Counted from the first letter of the stretch, positions 34,684 through 45,925 are shown. The stretch is DNA of 64,000 nucleotides from Pseudomonas sp. UBA4617 (GCF_002386445.1 NZ_DGIR01000036.1:62001-126000); one strand, 5' to 3'. Program-made: numbers and translations. The notes: generated by a model from the sequence alone, not told the origin.

Positions 34684-35109
34684 ATGCGTCATTACGAAAT
34701 CATCTTCCTGGTTCACCCGGACCAGAGCGAGCAAGTCGGCGGCATGGTTGAGCGTTACACCAAGCTGATCGAAGAAGATGGTGGCAAGATCCACCGCCTG
34801 GAAGACTGGGGCCGTCGTCAGCTGGCCTACGCAATCAACAATGTTCACAAGGCTCACTACGTGATGCTGAACGTTGAGTGCACCGGCAAGGCCCTGGCCG
34901 AGCTGGAAGACAACTTCCGCTACAACGATGCCGTTATCCGTAACCTGGTCATCCGTCGCGACGAAGCCGTTACCGGCCAGTCCGAGATGCTGAAGGCTGA
35001 AGAAAACCGCAGCGAGCGCCGTGAGCGTCGTGAGCGTCCTGAGCATGCTGAATCCGCCGACGGCGACGACAGCAATGACAGCGACTCCAGCGATAACGCT
35101 GACGAGTAA
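34684..35109 (+). CDS. rpsF: Small ribosomal subunit protein bS6
   Basis: 141 residues. MRHYEIIFLVHPDQSEQV, GGKIHRLEDWGRRQLAYAIN and HYVMLNVECTGKALAELE are bS6 blocks. The tail after about residue 100 is extended and strongly charged, ending in an Asp/Ser-rich stretch, and is longer than in many bS6 proteins. It pairs with bS18 on the 30S platform. AAGGAG lies just upstream. First gene of rpsF-rpsR-DUF2232-rplI. Confidence 0.98.
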   Translation: MRHYEIIFLVHPDQSEQVGGMVERYTKLIEEDGGKIHRLEDWGRRQLAYAINNVHKAHYVMLNVECTGKALAELEDNFRYNDAVIRNLVIRRDEAVTGQSEMLKAEENRSERRERRERPEHAESADGDDSNDSDSSDNADE

Positions 35110-35137
35110 TCCACGGACCTTTAGAGGAGCCTATTAA

Positions 35138-35368
35138 ATGGCACGTTTCTTCCGTCGTCGTAAATTCTGCCGCTTCACTGCTGAAGACGTGAAAGAGATC
35201 GACTTCAAAGATCTCAACACCCTGAAAGCTTACGTATCCGAAACCGGCAAGATCGTTCCAAGCCGTATCACCGGTACCAAAGCTCGTTATCAGCGTCAGC
35301 TGGCTACCGCTATCAAGCGCGCCCGCTTCCTGGCCCTGCTGCCCTACACCGACAGCCACGGCCGCTGA
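35138..35368 (+). CDS. rpsR: Small ribosomal subunit protein bS18
   Basis: 76 residues, with the typical RRRKFCRFTAEDVKEIDFKD, SRITGTKARYQRQLATAIKRAR and FLALLPYTD blocks. It binds bS6 and 16S rRNA in the platform of the 30S subunit. AGAGGAG lies 9 bp upstream. Confidence 0.98.
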   Translation: MARFFRRRKFCRFTAEDVKEIDFKDLNTLKAYVSETGKIVPSRITGTKARYQRQLATAIKRARFLALLPYTDSHGR

Positions 35369-35401
35369 GACCGGGTCGTCGACAAGCAGTAAGGGATTAG
35401 C

Positions 35402-36265
35402 ATGCGAGCGTTAGCAAGTTTCATCATGCGCGGTCGTGTGCAGGCCACCCTGGTGGTGGTCATCAGTGCGGTATTGCCGCTGCTGTTCTGGTTGAGTGCC
35501 GCTGCCGGCAGCCTGGTGCTGCTGCGGCGTGGGTTCAAGGATGCTACTACGGTCATCGCCGGCGGCCTGCTGGCCGGGCTGGCCGTGTGGGTCATGGGCG
35601 ATCCGATCACCTTCCTGGTGATCGCGGGTGCCCTGGGCCTGGCTGCGCTGCTGCGCGCCGAGCATCCCTGGAGCCGGGTGTTGGTGGTCAGTGCCGTGTT
35701 CGCCGTGGCTTTCAGCCTCGTGCTCGATCTGGCGCTGGCGCAAACCTTCGACGGGTTGGCCAAGGCGTTTGCCGAAGCCATGCCGAAAATCGAAGGGCAA
35801 CCGGTGCTTTCCGGTGAGCTGATCCGCCCTGTGCTGGTCGCTTCCACAGCAGTGACGGTGCAATTGTTCAGCGTGTTGGCCCTGGTGCTGGCGCGCTACT
35901 GGCAGGCAGCGTTGTACAACCCTGGAGGCTTCGGACGCGAGTTTCGCGCCCTGAAGTTGCCGAAACAGACCATGGCGGTCTTGGTGGCAGTGATGGTGGT
36001 GGCCCCGTTCATCGGGCCGCAGTTCATCGTCCTGGCATCGGCCTCGAGCCTGGTACTGGTGCTGGCCGGCATCGCCTTGATGCATGGGCTGGTGGCGCAG
36101 GGCCGACTGGCCGGTTTCTGGCTGGTGGGGATGTACGTGACGTTGCCGCTGATCATGCAGCTGATGTATCCGTTGCTGGTGGTCTTGGCCATTGTCGACA
36201 GCCTGATTGATTTTCGCGGTCGCAAGTCCCCCAAGGGGAATGACTCCGCGAACGGTGAAGGTTAA
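35402..36265 (+). CDS. DUF2232-type membrane protein
   Basis: 287 residues with about eight hydrophobic helices, ending in a polar tail ([16 protein letters not shown]). It lies between rpsR and rplI in the same direction; a membrane protein of the DUF2232 family is normally found here in pseudomonads. The function is unknown; being cotranscribed with ribosomal proteins suggests growth-linked expression. The start ATGCGAGCG follows AAGGGA. Confidence 0.8.
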
Positions 36266-36285
36266 AAGTTAAGAGGTTTTACCAA

Positions 36286-36732
36286 ATGGAACTGATCCTG
36301 CTGGAAAAAGTCGCTAACCTGGGCAACCTGGGCGACAAAGTAAAGGTTAAGGCTGGTTACGGCCGTAACTTCCTGCTGCCATTCGGCAAGGCCACCGTTG
36401 CCAACGCCGCCAACCTGGCTGCGTTCGAAGAGCGTCGTGCCGAGCTGGAAAAAGCAGCCGCTGACAAGAAAGCTTCGGCTGAAAGCCGCGCTGCCCAACT
36501 GGCCGAGCTGGAAGTGACCATCACTGCCACCGCTGGCGACGAAGGCAAGCTGTTCGGTTCGATCGGCACCCACGACATCGCTGACGCACTGACCGCCTCC
36601 GGCGTTGAAGTGGCCAAGGCTGAAGTTCGTCTGCCGAACGGCACCATCCGTCAGGTTGGCGAATACGACGTAGCCGTGCACCTGCACAGCGACGTTGAAG
36701 CCACCGTACGTGTGGTCGTCGTAGCTGCCTAA
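36286..36732 (+). CDS. rplI: Large ribosomal subunit protein bL9
   Basis: 148 residues. [32 protein letters not shown] is the N-terminal rRNA-binding domain, followed by a long Ala/Glu-rich helix and a C-terminal domain with [16 protein letters not shown]. It binds near the L1 stalk of the 50S subunit. Last gene of the rpsF operon; a hairpin follows. Confidence 0.98.
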
Positions 36733-36777
36733 GCTGCGCTGACTGGCTGGCTCCTCGTGAGCCGGGCGGTTAACATC

Positions 36778-36812
36778 GGGCACGGTCCTGTTTTCGACAG
36801 GCCGTGCCCTTT
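36778..36812 (+). terminator. Terminator between rplI and dnaB
   Basis: GGGCACGG-CCTG pairs with CAGG-CCGTGCCC (one bulged T on the left arm) around TTTTCGA and is followed by TTT and, after one G and a C, more T residues. Confidence 0.75.
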
Positions 36813-36845
36813 GTCTTTTTCATCCTCAAGAATTCTTTCGTGGCC

Positions 36846-38243
36846 ATGAACGAGATCACCACCCCCGAACAGCTTGACCTGCAAACCGCAGCCCTGAAGG
36901 TGCCGCCGCATTCCATCGAGGCCGAACAGGCCGTGCTCGGTGGCCTGATGCTGGATAACAACGCCTGGGAGCGGGTACTGGACCAGGTATCGGACGGAGA
37001 TTTCTACCGGCATGACCACCGCCTGATCTTCCGTGCGGTGCACAAGCTGGCGGACGCCAACCAGCCCTTCGACGTGGTCACGCTGCATGAGCAGCTCGAC
37101 AAGGAAGGGTTGTCCTCGCAGGTCGGTGGCCTGGCCTACCTGGCCGAACTGGCGAAGAACACCCCGTCGGTGGCCAACATCAAGGCCTACGCCGCGATCA
37201 TTCGCGAGCGTGCCACCCTGCGTCAGCTGATCAGCATCAGTACCGATATCGCCGACAACGCATTCAACCCGCAAGGGCGCAATGCCGAAGAGATTCTCGA
37301 CGATGCCGAGCGGCAGATCTTCCAGATCGCCGAGGCGCGGCCGAAAACCGGCGGCCCGGTAGGGGTCAACGAACTGTTGACCATGGCCATCGACCGTATC
37401 GATACGCTGTTCAACTCTGACAGCGACATCACCGGTGTTTCCACCGGCTTCACCGACCTCGACGAGAAAACCAGCGGCCTGCAGCCGGCCGACCTGATCA
37501 TCGTTGCCGGCCGTCCGTCGATGGGCAAGACCACGTTCGCCATGAACCTGGTGGAAAACGCCGTACTGCGTACCGACAAGGCGGTGCTGGTGTTCTCGCT
37601 CGAGATGCCAGGTGAATCGCTGATCATGCGTATGCTCTCCTCGCTGGGCCGTATCGACCAGACCAAAGTGCGTTCCGGCCAGCTGGACGATGACGACTGG
37701 CCGCGCCTGACCTCGGCCGTGAACCTGCTCAACGACCGCAAGCTGTTCATCGACGACACCGCCGGCATCAGCCCTTCGGAAATGCGCGCGCGCACCCGGC
37801 GCCTGGCTCGTGAACACGGCGAAATCGCCATGATCATGGTCGACTACCTGCAGCTGATGCAGATCCCTGGTTCGGCCGGTGACAACCGTACCAACGAAAT
37901 CTCCGAGATTTCCCGCTCGCTCAAGGCCCTGGCCAAGGAGTTCAACTGCCCGGTGATTGCCCTGTCGCAGCTGAACCGCTCCCTGGAACAGCGGCCGAAC
38001 AAACGCCCGGTGAACTCCGACTTGCGTGAATCCGGTGCGATCGAGCAAGACGCCGACGTGATCATGTTCGTCTACCGCGACGAGGTGTATCACCCCGAGA
38101 CCGAGCACAAGGGCGTGGCGGAAATCATCATCGGTAAGCAGCGTAACGGCCCCATCGGCTTCGTGCGCCTGGCGTTCATCGGCAAGTACACCCGCTTCGA
38201 GAACCTTGCCCCGGGCATGTACAACTTCGACGACGACGAATAA
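36846..38243 (+). CDS. dnaB: Replicative DNA helicase DnaB
   Basis: 465 residues from the ATG at 36846 (MNEITTPEQLDLQ). The N-terminal domain (about 20-125, PHSIEAEQAVLGGLMLDN) binds primase. The RecA-like motor has Walker A GRPSMGKTTFAMN, Walker B MIMVDYLQLM, and SQLNRSLEQRPNKRP. It unwinds DNA ahead of the polymerase as a hexameric ring. No intein is present. Its position after rplI is conserved. Confidence 0.97.
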   Translation: MNEITTPEQLDLQTAALKVPPHSIEAEQAVLGGLMLDNNAWERVLDQVSDGDFYRHDHRLIFRAVHKLADANQPFDVVTLHEQLDKEGLSSQVGGLAYLAELAKNTPSVANIKAYAAIIRERATLRQLISISTDIADNAFNPQGRNAEEILDDAERQIFQIAEARPKTGGPVGVNELLTMAIDRIDTLFNSDSDITGVSTGFTDLDEKTSGLQPADLIIVAGRPSMGKTTFAMNLVENAVLRTDKAVLVFSLEMPGESLIMRMLSSLGRIDQTKVRSGQLDDDDWPRLTSAVNLLNDRKLFIDDTAGISPSEMRARTRRLAREHGEIAMIMVDYLQLMQIPGSAGDNRTNEISEISRSLKALAKEFNCPVIALSQLNRSLEQRPNKRPVNSDLRESGAIEQDADVIMFVYRDEVYHPETEHKGVAEIIIGKQRNGPIGFVRLAFIGKYTRFENLAPGMYNFDDDE

Positions 38244-38319
38244 CCGGCGCGCGCAGGAGCGGCGTTGTTCATCGGTATCCATGAATCCGACAACCATCGT
38301 CGGATTTGGTCAAAATTTG

Positions 38320-38328
38320 TGCTATATT
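38320..38328 (+). promoter_or_regulatory. Possible extended -10 promoter of the ygiQ-type gene
   Basis: TGCTATATT fits an extended -10 (TG-N-TATAAT type) in an AT-rich stretch 43 bp before the start codon. No good -35 is seen at the usual distance. Confidence 0.35.
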
Positions 38329-38370
38329 CCGCGCCCGCGATTTTCCTGCACACCAGAACCGGTCACTGAC

Positions 38371-40668
<2,298 letters not shown>

Positions 40669-40676
40669 TCAATGGT

Positions 40677-43600
40677 TCAGTGCCTATTCGGCAAGCCTTC
40701 GAACACCCGTAGGCTGCCGTTGCGCATCAGGCTCTGCAACTTGAACAGCACTTCGGTGCACGAGGGACAGACTGGCAGTTTCGAGTACAAGGTTGCTGAG
40801 CTGATGGTTTCGAAGTCGATGCCATCAGCCTTGAGCTTTTCCAGAATGTGGTTTTCCGAATCACGCATTCTGGGGTTCGGGTCGCTTTTGACAAACTTCC
40901 ACGGTGTCGATGTATCAGGAAGCGCAAACGAGGGCTTGCGCCTTCTCAGTTCGTTGCGGGTCGGTTGCGCATCGATATAGCGAGTACCGTCCGGGTTGAC
41001 TGCGACCTTCCCCTCTCTCCGCCATCCGGCAAAGCTTGCCGAATCTGCCCCTTTGATGAAGCGCGTAAGCTTTGTTTCGAACCCATTGCCTGCGTGTCCC
41101 GACACGCTGAAATAGACTGCGGATGTGGTGGGCGTGGTATTGAAGGTGACTTTCAGGTAAGCCAGGTTCTGTTGATTGGCAATGGCCCTGACGACTGCGG
41201 GTTGGGTTATCCGGTCGATGTCGTAGTGTCGCCGCGGGCTGAGAATCCGATCGAGCTGGGTGGCAATGTCACTCAGGTCCGAGTGGGCTGTGCGTTGGCT
41301 GACCGTGCTCCATGACTGTGCTGCAGCTCGCGTAGCCTGGTTCAGGCGCAGTTGAGTGAAGTGGCAAAACAGCGCAGCCTGTGCCGCCGTAGTGCCCATG
41401 TCGAAATGGTTGCTCATGAACACATCGAACTGAGGCAGGCCACGATAATTAGCCAGGTGTTGGGTGACTTTCGCAAGCTGCGCGTTCAGTTCTTCCGCGC
41501 GCAGCGGAAGGATCTTCACATGGGCGTCGTAACTGCCGGCGTAGATCAAGGCGAGAGTGTCGTTCTCATCGGGGGATGCCGGGATGGGGCGGTTCGGGCG
41601 GAACTTCGCAAGCGTCACCACGCCATCGCCCGGACTCCAGCGCCCGCTGTAGTAAACGCCGGGGTCAACACGTGTCACCAGGAATGTGACGCCATCCGAG
41701 CGGCGGGGGGCGAGCACCGCAGAGAGCGTGTGGCTTTCGCTGAAACCTGTGTAAATACCGCCCCGGATCTTGATTGCCTTGAACACCTCGTTGCCGCCGA
41801 GTACCTCTACTTCGATGGTGGGATTGTACTGGTCATAGCTCAGCGCCCTGTTTCTCGGTATTTGTCTCGAGTTTCGAAGCCGCCATCGCATGCGGTCGAA
41901 CACGTACTTGTGGTTCTGCGTCTGTACTGTCCGGTCGTTGAACCACGGCACAACATCACGGCCTGAAGTATGCTCGCGGGGAAACGTTCCGCTGCCAATC
42001 AGGCAGACAATCCTGCCAGGACCCTCGCGCAGGCGGCGACAGTGGGACAGGTTCGCCAGCGGTTTCTGAATTTGTAGCGAGGCGCGGTCGACTCGCTGTA
42101 GTTGCATGTCGACCCGTTTGTATAACAAGTCTTTGGACTTCAGAAAAAGATCGTCCCCCCAGCGTACCCACTGCTTGGACAGATCTGGCAATGAATCGAC
42201 GATCTGCGCTGTTGCGCCACTGCCATTGATCGGCAGCACTTCGGGCGGCCTCAGGCTCAGGCTGCCGAAATCATCGATTTCCACGAGCCTTGGCCCGTAG
42301 GGTCTGGCGGTGTGAAGGTCGACCAGATAACGGGCAGAGGCGCTCTCGTGGCCTGATTGCACCCATTGGGTGACAACCCTGGTTTGCTGTTCTACGCGGC
42401 GTAATTGGTAACCAGGCTGTTTTTCCGGGTAATCGCCTGCAAGGGTGGGTTTTACCCGCGTCATGCCGGCACTGTAGTTCTTTACCCTGTCCAATGTTTT
42501 CCTGACGGTTTTTACGGCAGTACGTAGTTGACGAAGTGCGCTTGCCGTCAAGCGCAGGATTTTCGGCCCAGCGCTGGCCGACAGGTGTACCAGTCCGTAA
42601 AACGGGATGACCACGCCTGCGATGTTGTGGCTGGCGACGATCAACAGTCGAGTGAACGAGCGCGTCAGGGCGGGCACGGCCAGGCGCGCGCTGATATAAG
42701 CTGCACGAACGCCGGAGTTGGAGCCGATCATGATGGTACGCAAGGCAACGGTGTGCAGTTGCTGCAGGGCGACACGGCTGAGGGAGCCAATTTGTCTCAA
42801 AGGCGTTCCAATCGTGATCAGGTCCATCAGGCTGGTTCCGATGCCATGACGTATCAGCCCGGGCCGGTCTTCCCTGACTCCCTGGATGATGTCCTCGACG
42901 GGCTTCCAGAATGGGATGAACGCCTTGAGCAAGGTGTATAGCCGATTTGGCGCCTCACTGTCGGTCATACCCTTGGCCTGCTGACGAAGGCTGGCTGTGT
43001 TTGCCAGGAAGTGAGTTTCGCAGGCCAGGAAGGCGAAACGTTCGAGCAGGTGCTGGAAGGAATAGTGGCTGCCCGGGATGTGAGCGATGCGTTGGATGAT
43101 GACGCTGGATTTCTGCCCGCTTCGCGGCAGTGCCAAGCCCTGATAGGCATCCCAGTCCAGCGCCTGGCGAGTGCCTGAGTGCCAGCCAGGGTGGCTGTTA
43201 GAGCCTAACGGGTTGCCGTGGAGCGGCGCGGGATAATGGATCTGGCCCCCTTCACTGAATTCGAACTCGCCACGCCGAATAACTTCCCCCGCCAGTGGGA
43301 ACACTTCGTAGCAACGTCGCTTGCCTGCCTTGACCACACGTAGCAGCAACCCGGCGCGACCGACCAGGTGGCTGGTGCCAGCTGTCTCGTCATAGCTGAC
43401 CGTTCGCCCACTCGCCACCCTCACCTGAAACAGTTCAAGCTCAGCCTGGTCAATGAAATGGCGCTCTGAGGCGGGCAACTGGGCGAGCAGCTCCGTGAGC
43501 TGCCACTTCAGCGCAGTTTCAAAACTGGCGAGCCATGTGTCGAAATCCTTCTCGAACTTGGCGCTGATGTCCGGCAGGCCCAGTGATCCTAGGCTTCGGC

Positions 43601-44879
43601 TGTTCAATGGGTTCCAGGTCGCGAAATCGCCGGAGGTATAGACCTCCCAGGCCGGACGTGAGCGGTCTCTGTCCCAAGTGACGAAGCCTCCGGCGCCTTT
43701 GATGGGCTCCATCGAATAGCACGGTGTGTCCGGGTCGACGCCATACTTGAGTAATTCGGCCTTGGCCATCTCGAAACGCACAGGCATGGGGGTGGCAAGC
43801 GCGGTATTGCTGCCGATCAACTGTGCCTGGTAAGCATTGAAGTCGACATGCGCCTGCTTCACATCAGCGTCACTGAACGTCTCTGTCGGTGAGAAGGAAA
43901 TCTTGCCGTTGGCCATTGCCCATTCCAGCACTGGCTGCGCGGTCGCACTCTCGTACAGGGTGACAAAGTCATCCGGATGACGCTTTTTCAACGTGTTGGG
44001 CAGCAACAGGATTTCAGTACTGGACCTGCGTCGTGTGTCGCCTGGACTGAGCAGTTCGCTGAGGTTCACGGCACTCTGGAAATGAACCCACCATGCACTG
44101 CTGCGATAAACCATCTCGCCCGGCAGGTCGCTGATCTGGAATGCTGCCGGGAAACGGGGCATGAGCAGATAGCGCGCAAGCGGCAGGTGGCCACGATATG
44201 TCAGTGAACCAGCGCTGAGCAGATGCTGGTCTAGCGCGCTGAAAATCTCGTCGATGGTCATGCCTGCATGGCTGGCATCGGTGAAATTGAAGCCCAGCAG
44301 GTTGTTGTCCGGGTCCAGGGCCAAGGCCAGGCAGTGGCGCAACAGTTTCAGCCAAAGAATAGGGGACTGGGGTTCGCTGGCGTCCGAACCCAACCACTGC
44401 AAGGTTTTCTGGACACGGGCCACGAGATTGCGCATGCACGGCGCTTGTTCGGCATCGGCCAGCAACGTAGCCGGCTGGTGGAACCTGTCTTGAATATTCG
44501 CTTCCTTGGCCCAGGCTTCAAGAATGGTATCGAATAGAATGCCCTCGCCCGGTTCGAACGCTGTGACCATCTCGGCCACAATCAGTCGGTTCTGGTCGAT
44601 GCTCAACAGTGGGTGAGCCTCGGCACTATGGCGGATGAGGTGGTCGAGCAGCAGTTCCTGCAGCTTGATCAGGTGCACGTGCAACGCCTGCAGCGCCGTT
44701 GCCGAGGTGGGTATGGGCTGGCCTATCTGCCTGAGTGCGTTTACGGCCCATTGCTGCCTGCCGAAGTCATCCGGCGACTGTAGTGTCGTACAGTACTCGC
44801 GCAGGCGTGCGATATTGTCGAGTCTCGGGGTGTTCCACGCGGCGTAGGGTGGAGTGAAGGGAGGCGTGATAGTGTTCAT
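40677..44879 (-). CDS. Giant protein with C-terminal deaminase-like domain (probable polymorphic toxin)
   Basis: 1400 residues from the ATG at 44879; a TTG 13 codons upstream is less likely. The N-terminal half resembles the large Pseudomonas proteins labelled with a dermonecrotic-toxin domain (DUF6543), but that is from memory. Residues about 670-800 are a long hydrophobic/amphipathic stretch that could form a pore or translocation segment. The last 150 residues look like a cytidine-deaminase-fold toxin: Asp1340-Ser-Glu1342 followed 28 residues later by Cys1371-Pro-Ser-Cys1374, the [HDC]xE...CxxC pattern of zinc deaminases (closest to the BURPS668_1122-type toxin deaminases). There is no signal peptide. 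Codon choice is visibly less GC-biased than in the neighbours, which fits acquisition. No immunity gene follows; ygiQ converges 8 bp away. A deaminase acting on nucleic acid or a nucleotide is inferred, not shown. Confidence 0.6.
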   Translation of the reverse strand: MNTITPPFTPPYAAWNTPRLDNIARLREYCTTLQSPDDFGRQQWAVNALRQIGQPIPTSATALQALHVHLIKLQELLLDHLIRHSAEAHPLLSIDQNRLIVAEMVTAFEPGEGILFDTILEAWAKEANIQDRFHQPATLLADAEQAPCMRNLVARVQKTLQWLGSDASEPQSPILWLKLLRHCLALALDPDNNLLGFNFTDASHAGMTIDEIFSALDQHLLSAGSLTYRGHLPLARYLLMPRFPAAFQISDLPGEMVYRSSAWWVHFQSAVNLSELLSPGDTRRRSSTEILLLPNTLKKRHPDDFVTLYESATAQPVLEWAMANGKISFSPTETFSDADVKQAHVDFNAYQAQLIGSNTALATPMPVRFEMAKAELLKYGVDPDTPCYSMEPIKGAGGFVTWDRDRSRPAWEVYTSGDFATWNPLNSRSLGSLGLPDISAKFEKDFDTWLASFETALKWQLTELLAQLPASERHFIDQAELELFQVRVASGRTVSYDETAGTSHLVGRAGLLLRVVKAGKRRCYEVFPLAGEVIRRGEFEFSEGGQIHYPAPLHGNPLGSNSHPGWHSGTRQALDWDAYQGLALPRSGQKSSVIIQRIAHIPGSHYSFQHLLERFAFLACETHFLANTASLRQQAKGMTDSEAPNRLYTLLKAFIPFWKPVEDIIQGVREDRPGLIRHGIGTSLMDLITIGTPLRQIGSLSRVALQQLHTVALRTIMIGSNSGVRAAYISARLAVPALTRSFTRLLIVASHNIAGVVIPFYGLVHLSASAGPKILRLTASALRQLRTAVKTVRKTLDRVKNYSAGMTRVKPTLAGDYPEKQPGYQLRRVEQQTRVVTQWVQSGHESASARYLVDLHTARPYGPRLVEIDDFGSLSLRPPEVLPINGSGATAQIVDSLPDLSKQWVRWGDDLFLKSKDLLYKRVDMQLQRVDRASLQIQKPLANLSHCRRLREGPGRIVCLIGSGTFPREHTSGRDVVPWFNDRTVQTQNHKYVFDRMRWRLRNSRQIPRNRALSYDQYNPTIEVEVLGGNEVFKAIKIRGGIYTGFSESHTLSAVLAPRRSDGVTFLVTRVDPGVYYSGRWSPGDGVVTLAKFRPNRPIPASPDENDTLALIYAGSYDAHVKILPLRAEELNAQLAKVTQHLANYRGLPQFDVFMSNHFDMGTTAAQAALFCHFTQLRLNQATRAAAQSWSTVSQRTAHSDLSDIATQLDRILSPRRHYDIDRITQPAVVRAIANQQNLAYLKVTFNTTPTTSAVYFSVSGHAGNGFETKLTRFIKGADSASFAGWRREGKVAVNPDGTRYIDAQPTRNELRRRKPSFALPDTSTPWKFVKSDPNPRMRDSENHILEKLKADGIDFETISSATLYSKLPVCPSCTEVLFKLQSLMRNGSLRVFEGLPNRH

Positions 44880-44930
44880 GGCTGAAACCTGAAGCTGGTG
44901 GTGCTTCAAGTTCAGCAATGGTCAGCCGGC

Positions 44931-45073
44931 TTGGTGTGTTAGTTATTCATGCAATTGCCCAGGCCCGGTTCGTGTTGCACCCATGTTGGCAGCGCCGGCG
45001 ACTCGATCCGTGCCATTGCGTCCAGTAACTCATCGGGCTGCTGCGCCAGCAGCATCGCCCGATGTAAGCCCAT
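44931..45073 (-). pseudogene. Short reading frame upstream of the toxin-like gene
   Basis: A frame of about 42 codons from the ATG at 45073 reads GLHRAMLLAQQPDELLDAMA and ends PGLGNCMNN. It looks protein-like in composition, but it has no clear ribosome binding site and an in-frame stop just before it. With the frame at 45096-45185, which is in another phase, it may be the remains of one small gene. Boundaries are uncertain by a few bases. Confidence 0.25.
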
Positions 45074-45095
45074 GCCCTACAATCCAGGGCAGGTT

Positions 45096-45185
45096 TCACT
45101 CCGGACGGGAGAATTCGCAGATCGCACCCGTCGCGCCATGGGCGTAGGCCGCAAGCAGGCTGTTCATCAGGCTACCAAGGGTCAT
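45096..45185 (-). CDS. Possible 29-residue peptide upstream of the toxin-like gene
   Basis: The ATG at 45185 is preceded by a good ribosome binding site (TAGGAGCAAT). The frame begins MTLGSLMNSLLAAYAHGATG and stops after 29 residues at TGA. It is on the same strand as the large toxin-like gene 220 bp downstream. It could be a small true gene, a leader peptide, or the intact front of a frameshifted gene. No homologue is recognised. Confidence 0.3.
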   Translation of the reverse strand: MTLGSLMNSLLAAYAHGATGAICEFSRPE

Positions 45186-45254
45186 TTCGTATTGCTCCTA
45201 AATGAGAGGTTGTCCCATCGTCCAGTAAAAGGGCATGATGTGCTCTTGAATTGG

Positions 45255-45271
45255 TTGTATACAATCGATTG
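45255..45271. promoter_or_regulatory. Two overlapping palindromes in an AT-rich stretch
   Basis: TTGTATACAA (45255-45264) overlaps CAATCGATTG (45262-45271); both are perfect. They lie between azurin and the leftward small frames and toxin-like gene, where a promoter for the latter is expected. TTGTATACAA is the kind of site bound by FadR-subfamily GntR regulators; no such regulator is nearby. Confidence 0.4.
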
Positions 45272-45304
45272 AACAATTCTACTAGCCGGCCGCTTGACAG
45301 CCCC

Positions 45305-45318
45305 TTGACCCACATCAG
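45305..45318 (+). promoter_or_regulatory. Probable ANR/FNR box of azurin
   Basis: TTGACCCACATCAG matches the ANR/FNR consensus TTGAT-N4-ATCAA with two changes, at the outer positions that commonly vary. It is 60 bp upstream of the azurin start. Azurin of P. aeruginosa is under ANR control, so an oxygen-responsive promoter is expected here. Confidence 0.55.
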
Positions 45319-45377
45319 CAAGGGGCGCAACGGTTTCAGGCAGTCTCGCAATTGATAAAACCCTGCCAAGGAGATTC

Positions 45378-45830
45378 ATGATGTTTGCGAAAGCTGTAGC
45401 GGTATCCCTGCTGACCCTCGCCAGCGCCTCTGTCTTCGCAGCCGAGTGCTCGGTGACTGTCGACTCGACCGACCAGATGTCCTACAACACCAAGGAAATC
45501 ACCGTCGACAAGAGCTGCAAGGAATTCACTGTCAAACTCACCCACTCCGGTAGCCTGGCGAAGAACGTCATGGGTCACAACCTGGTAATCAGCAAGACTG
45601 CCGACATGCAGGGGATTGCCACCGAAGGCATGAGCCAAGGCCTGGACAAGGACTACATCAAGGCAGACAACGCCGCGATCATCGCCCACACCAAGATGAT
45701 CGGCGCGCCTGAAAAAGAAACCGAAGTGAAGTTCGACACCAGCAAACTGGAAGCCGGTGGCGACTACAGCTTCTTCTGCACCTTCCCGGGCCACATCTCG
45801 ATGATGAAGGGCAAGGTCGTCGTCAAGTAA
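45378..45830 (+). CDS. azu: Azurin precursor
   Basis: 150 residues from ATG 45378 (a second ATG follows at once); AAGGAG is 5-10 bp upstream. A signal peptide ending at VFAA directs export to the periplasm; mature protein starts AECSVTVDSTDQMS. The copper ligands are His in MGHNLVIS, and Cys, His and Met in FFCTFPGHISMMKG. It is a blue-copper electron carrier, linked to denitrification and stress in pseudomonads. Monocistronic: a REP pair follows. Confidence 0.97.
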   Translation: MMFAKAVAVSLLTLASASVFAAECSVTVDSTDQMSYNTKEITVDKSCKEFTVKLTHSGSLAKNVMGHNLVISKTADMQGIATEGMSQGLDKDYIKADNAAIIAHTKMIGAPEKETEVKFDTSKLEAGGDYSFFCTFPGHISMMKGKVVVK

Positions 45831-45849
45831 TCAAAGCCTGACGGTGAAC

Positions 45850-45925
45850 CCTGTGGGAGCGGGTTCACCCGCGAATGCGTCGGTGGCTTTACCATCGTAT
45901 TCGCGGGTGAACCCGCTCCCACAGG
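45850..45925. repeat. Perfect inverted pair of REP elements
   Basis: Two 27-bp arms (45850-45876 and 45899-45925) are exact inverse complements, each starting or ending with CCTGTGGGAGCGGG and its complement. The loop is 22 bases. It lies between the convergent azu and nadE genes. Confidence 0.9.

Noticed and set aside
44949..45272. 107-codon rightward frame upstream of azurin
   Set aside because: No ribosome binding site; low-complexity Ser/Cys/Arg content; the leftward small frames have better signals.
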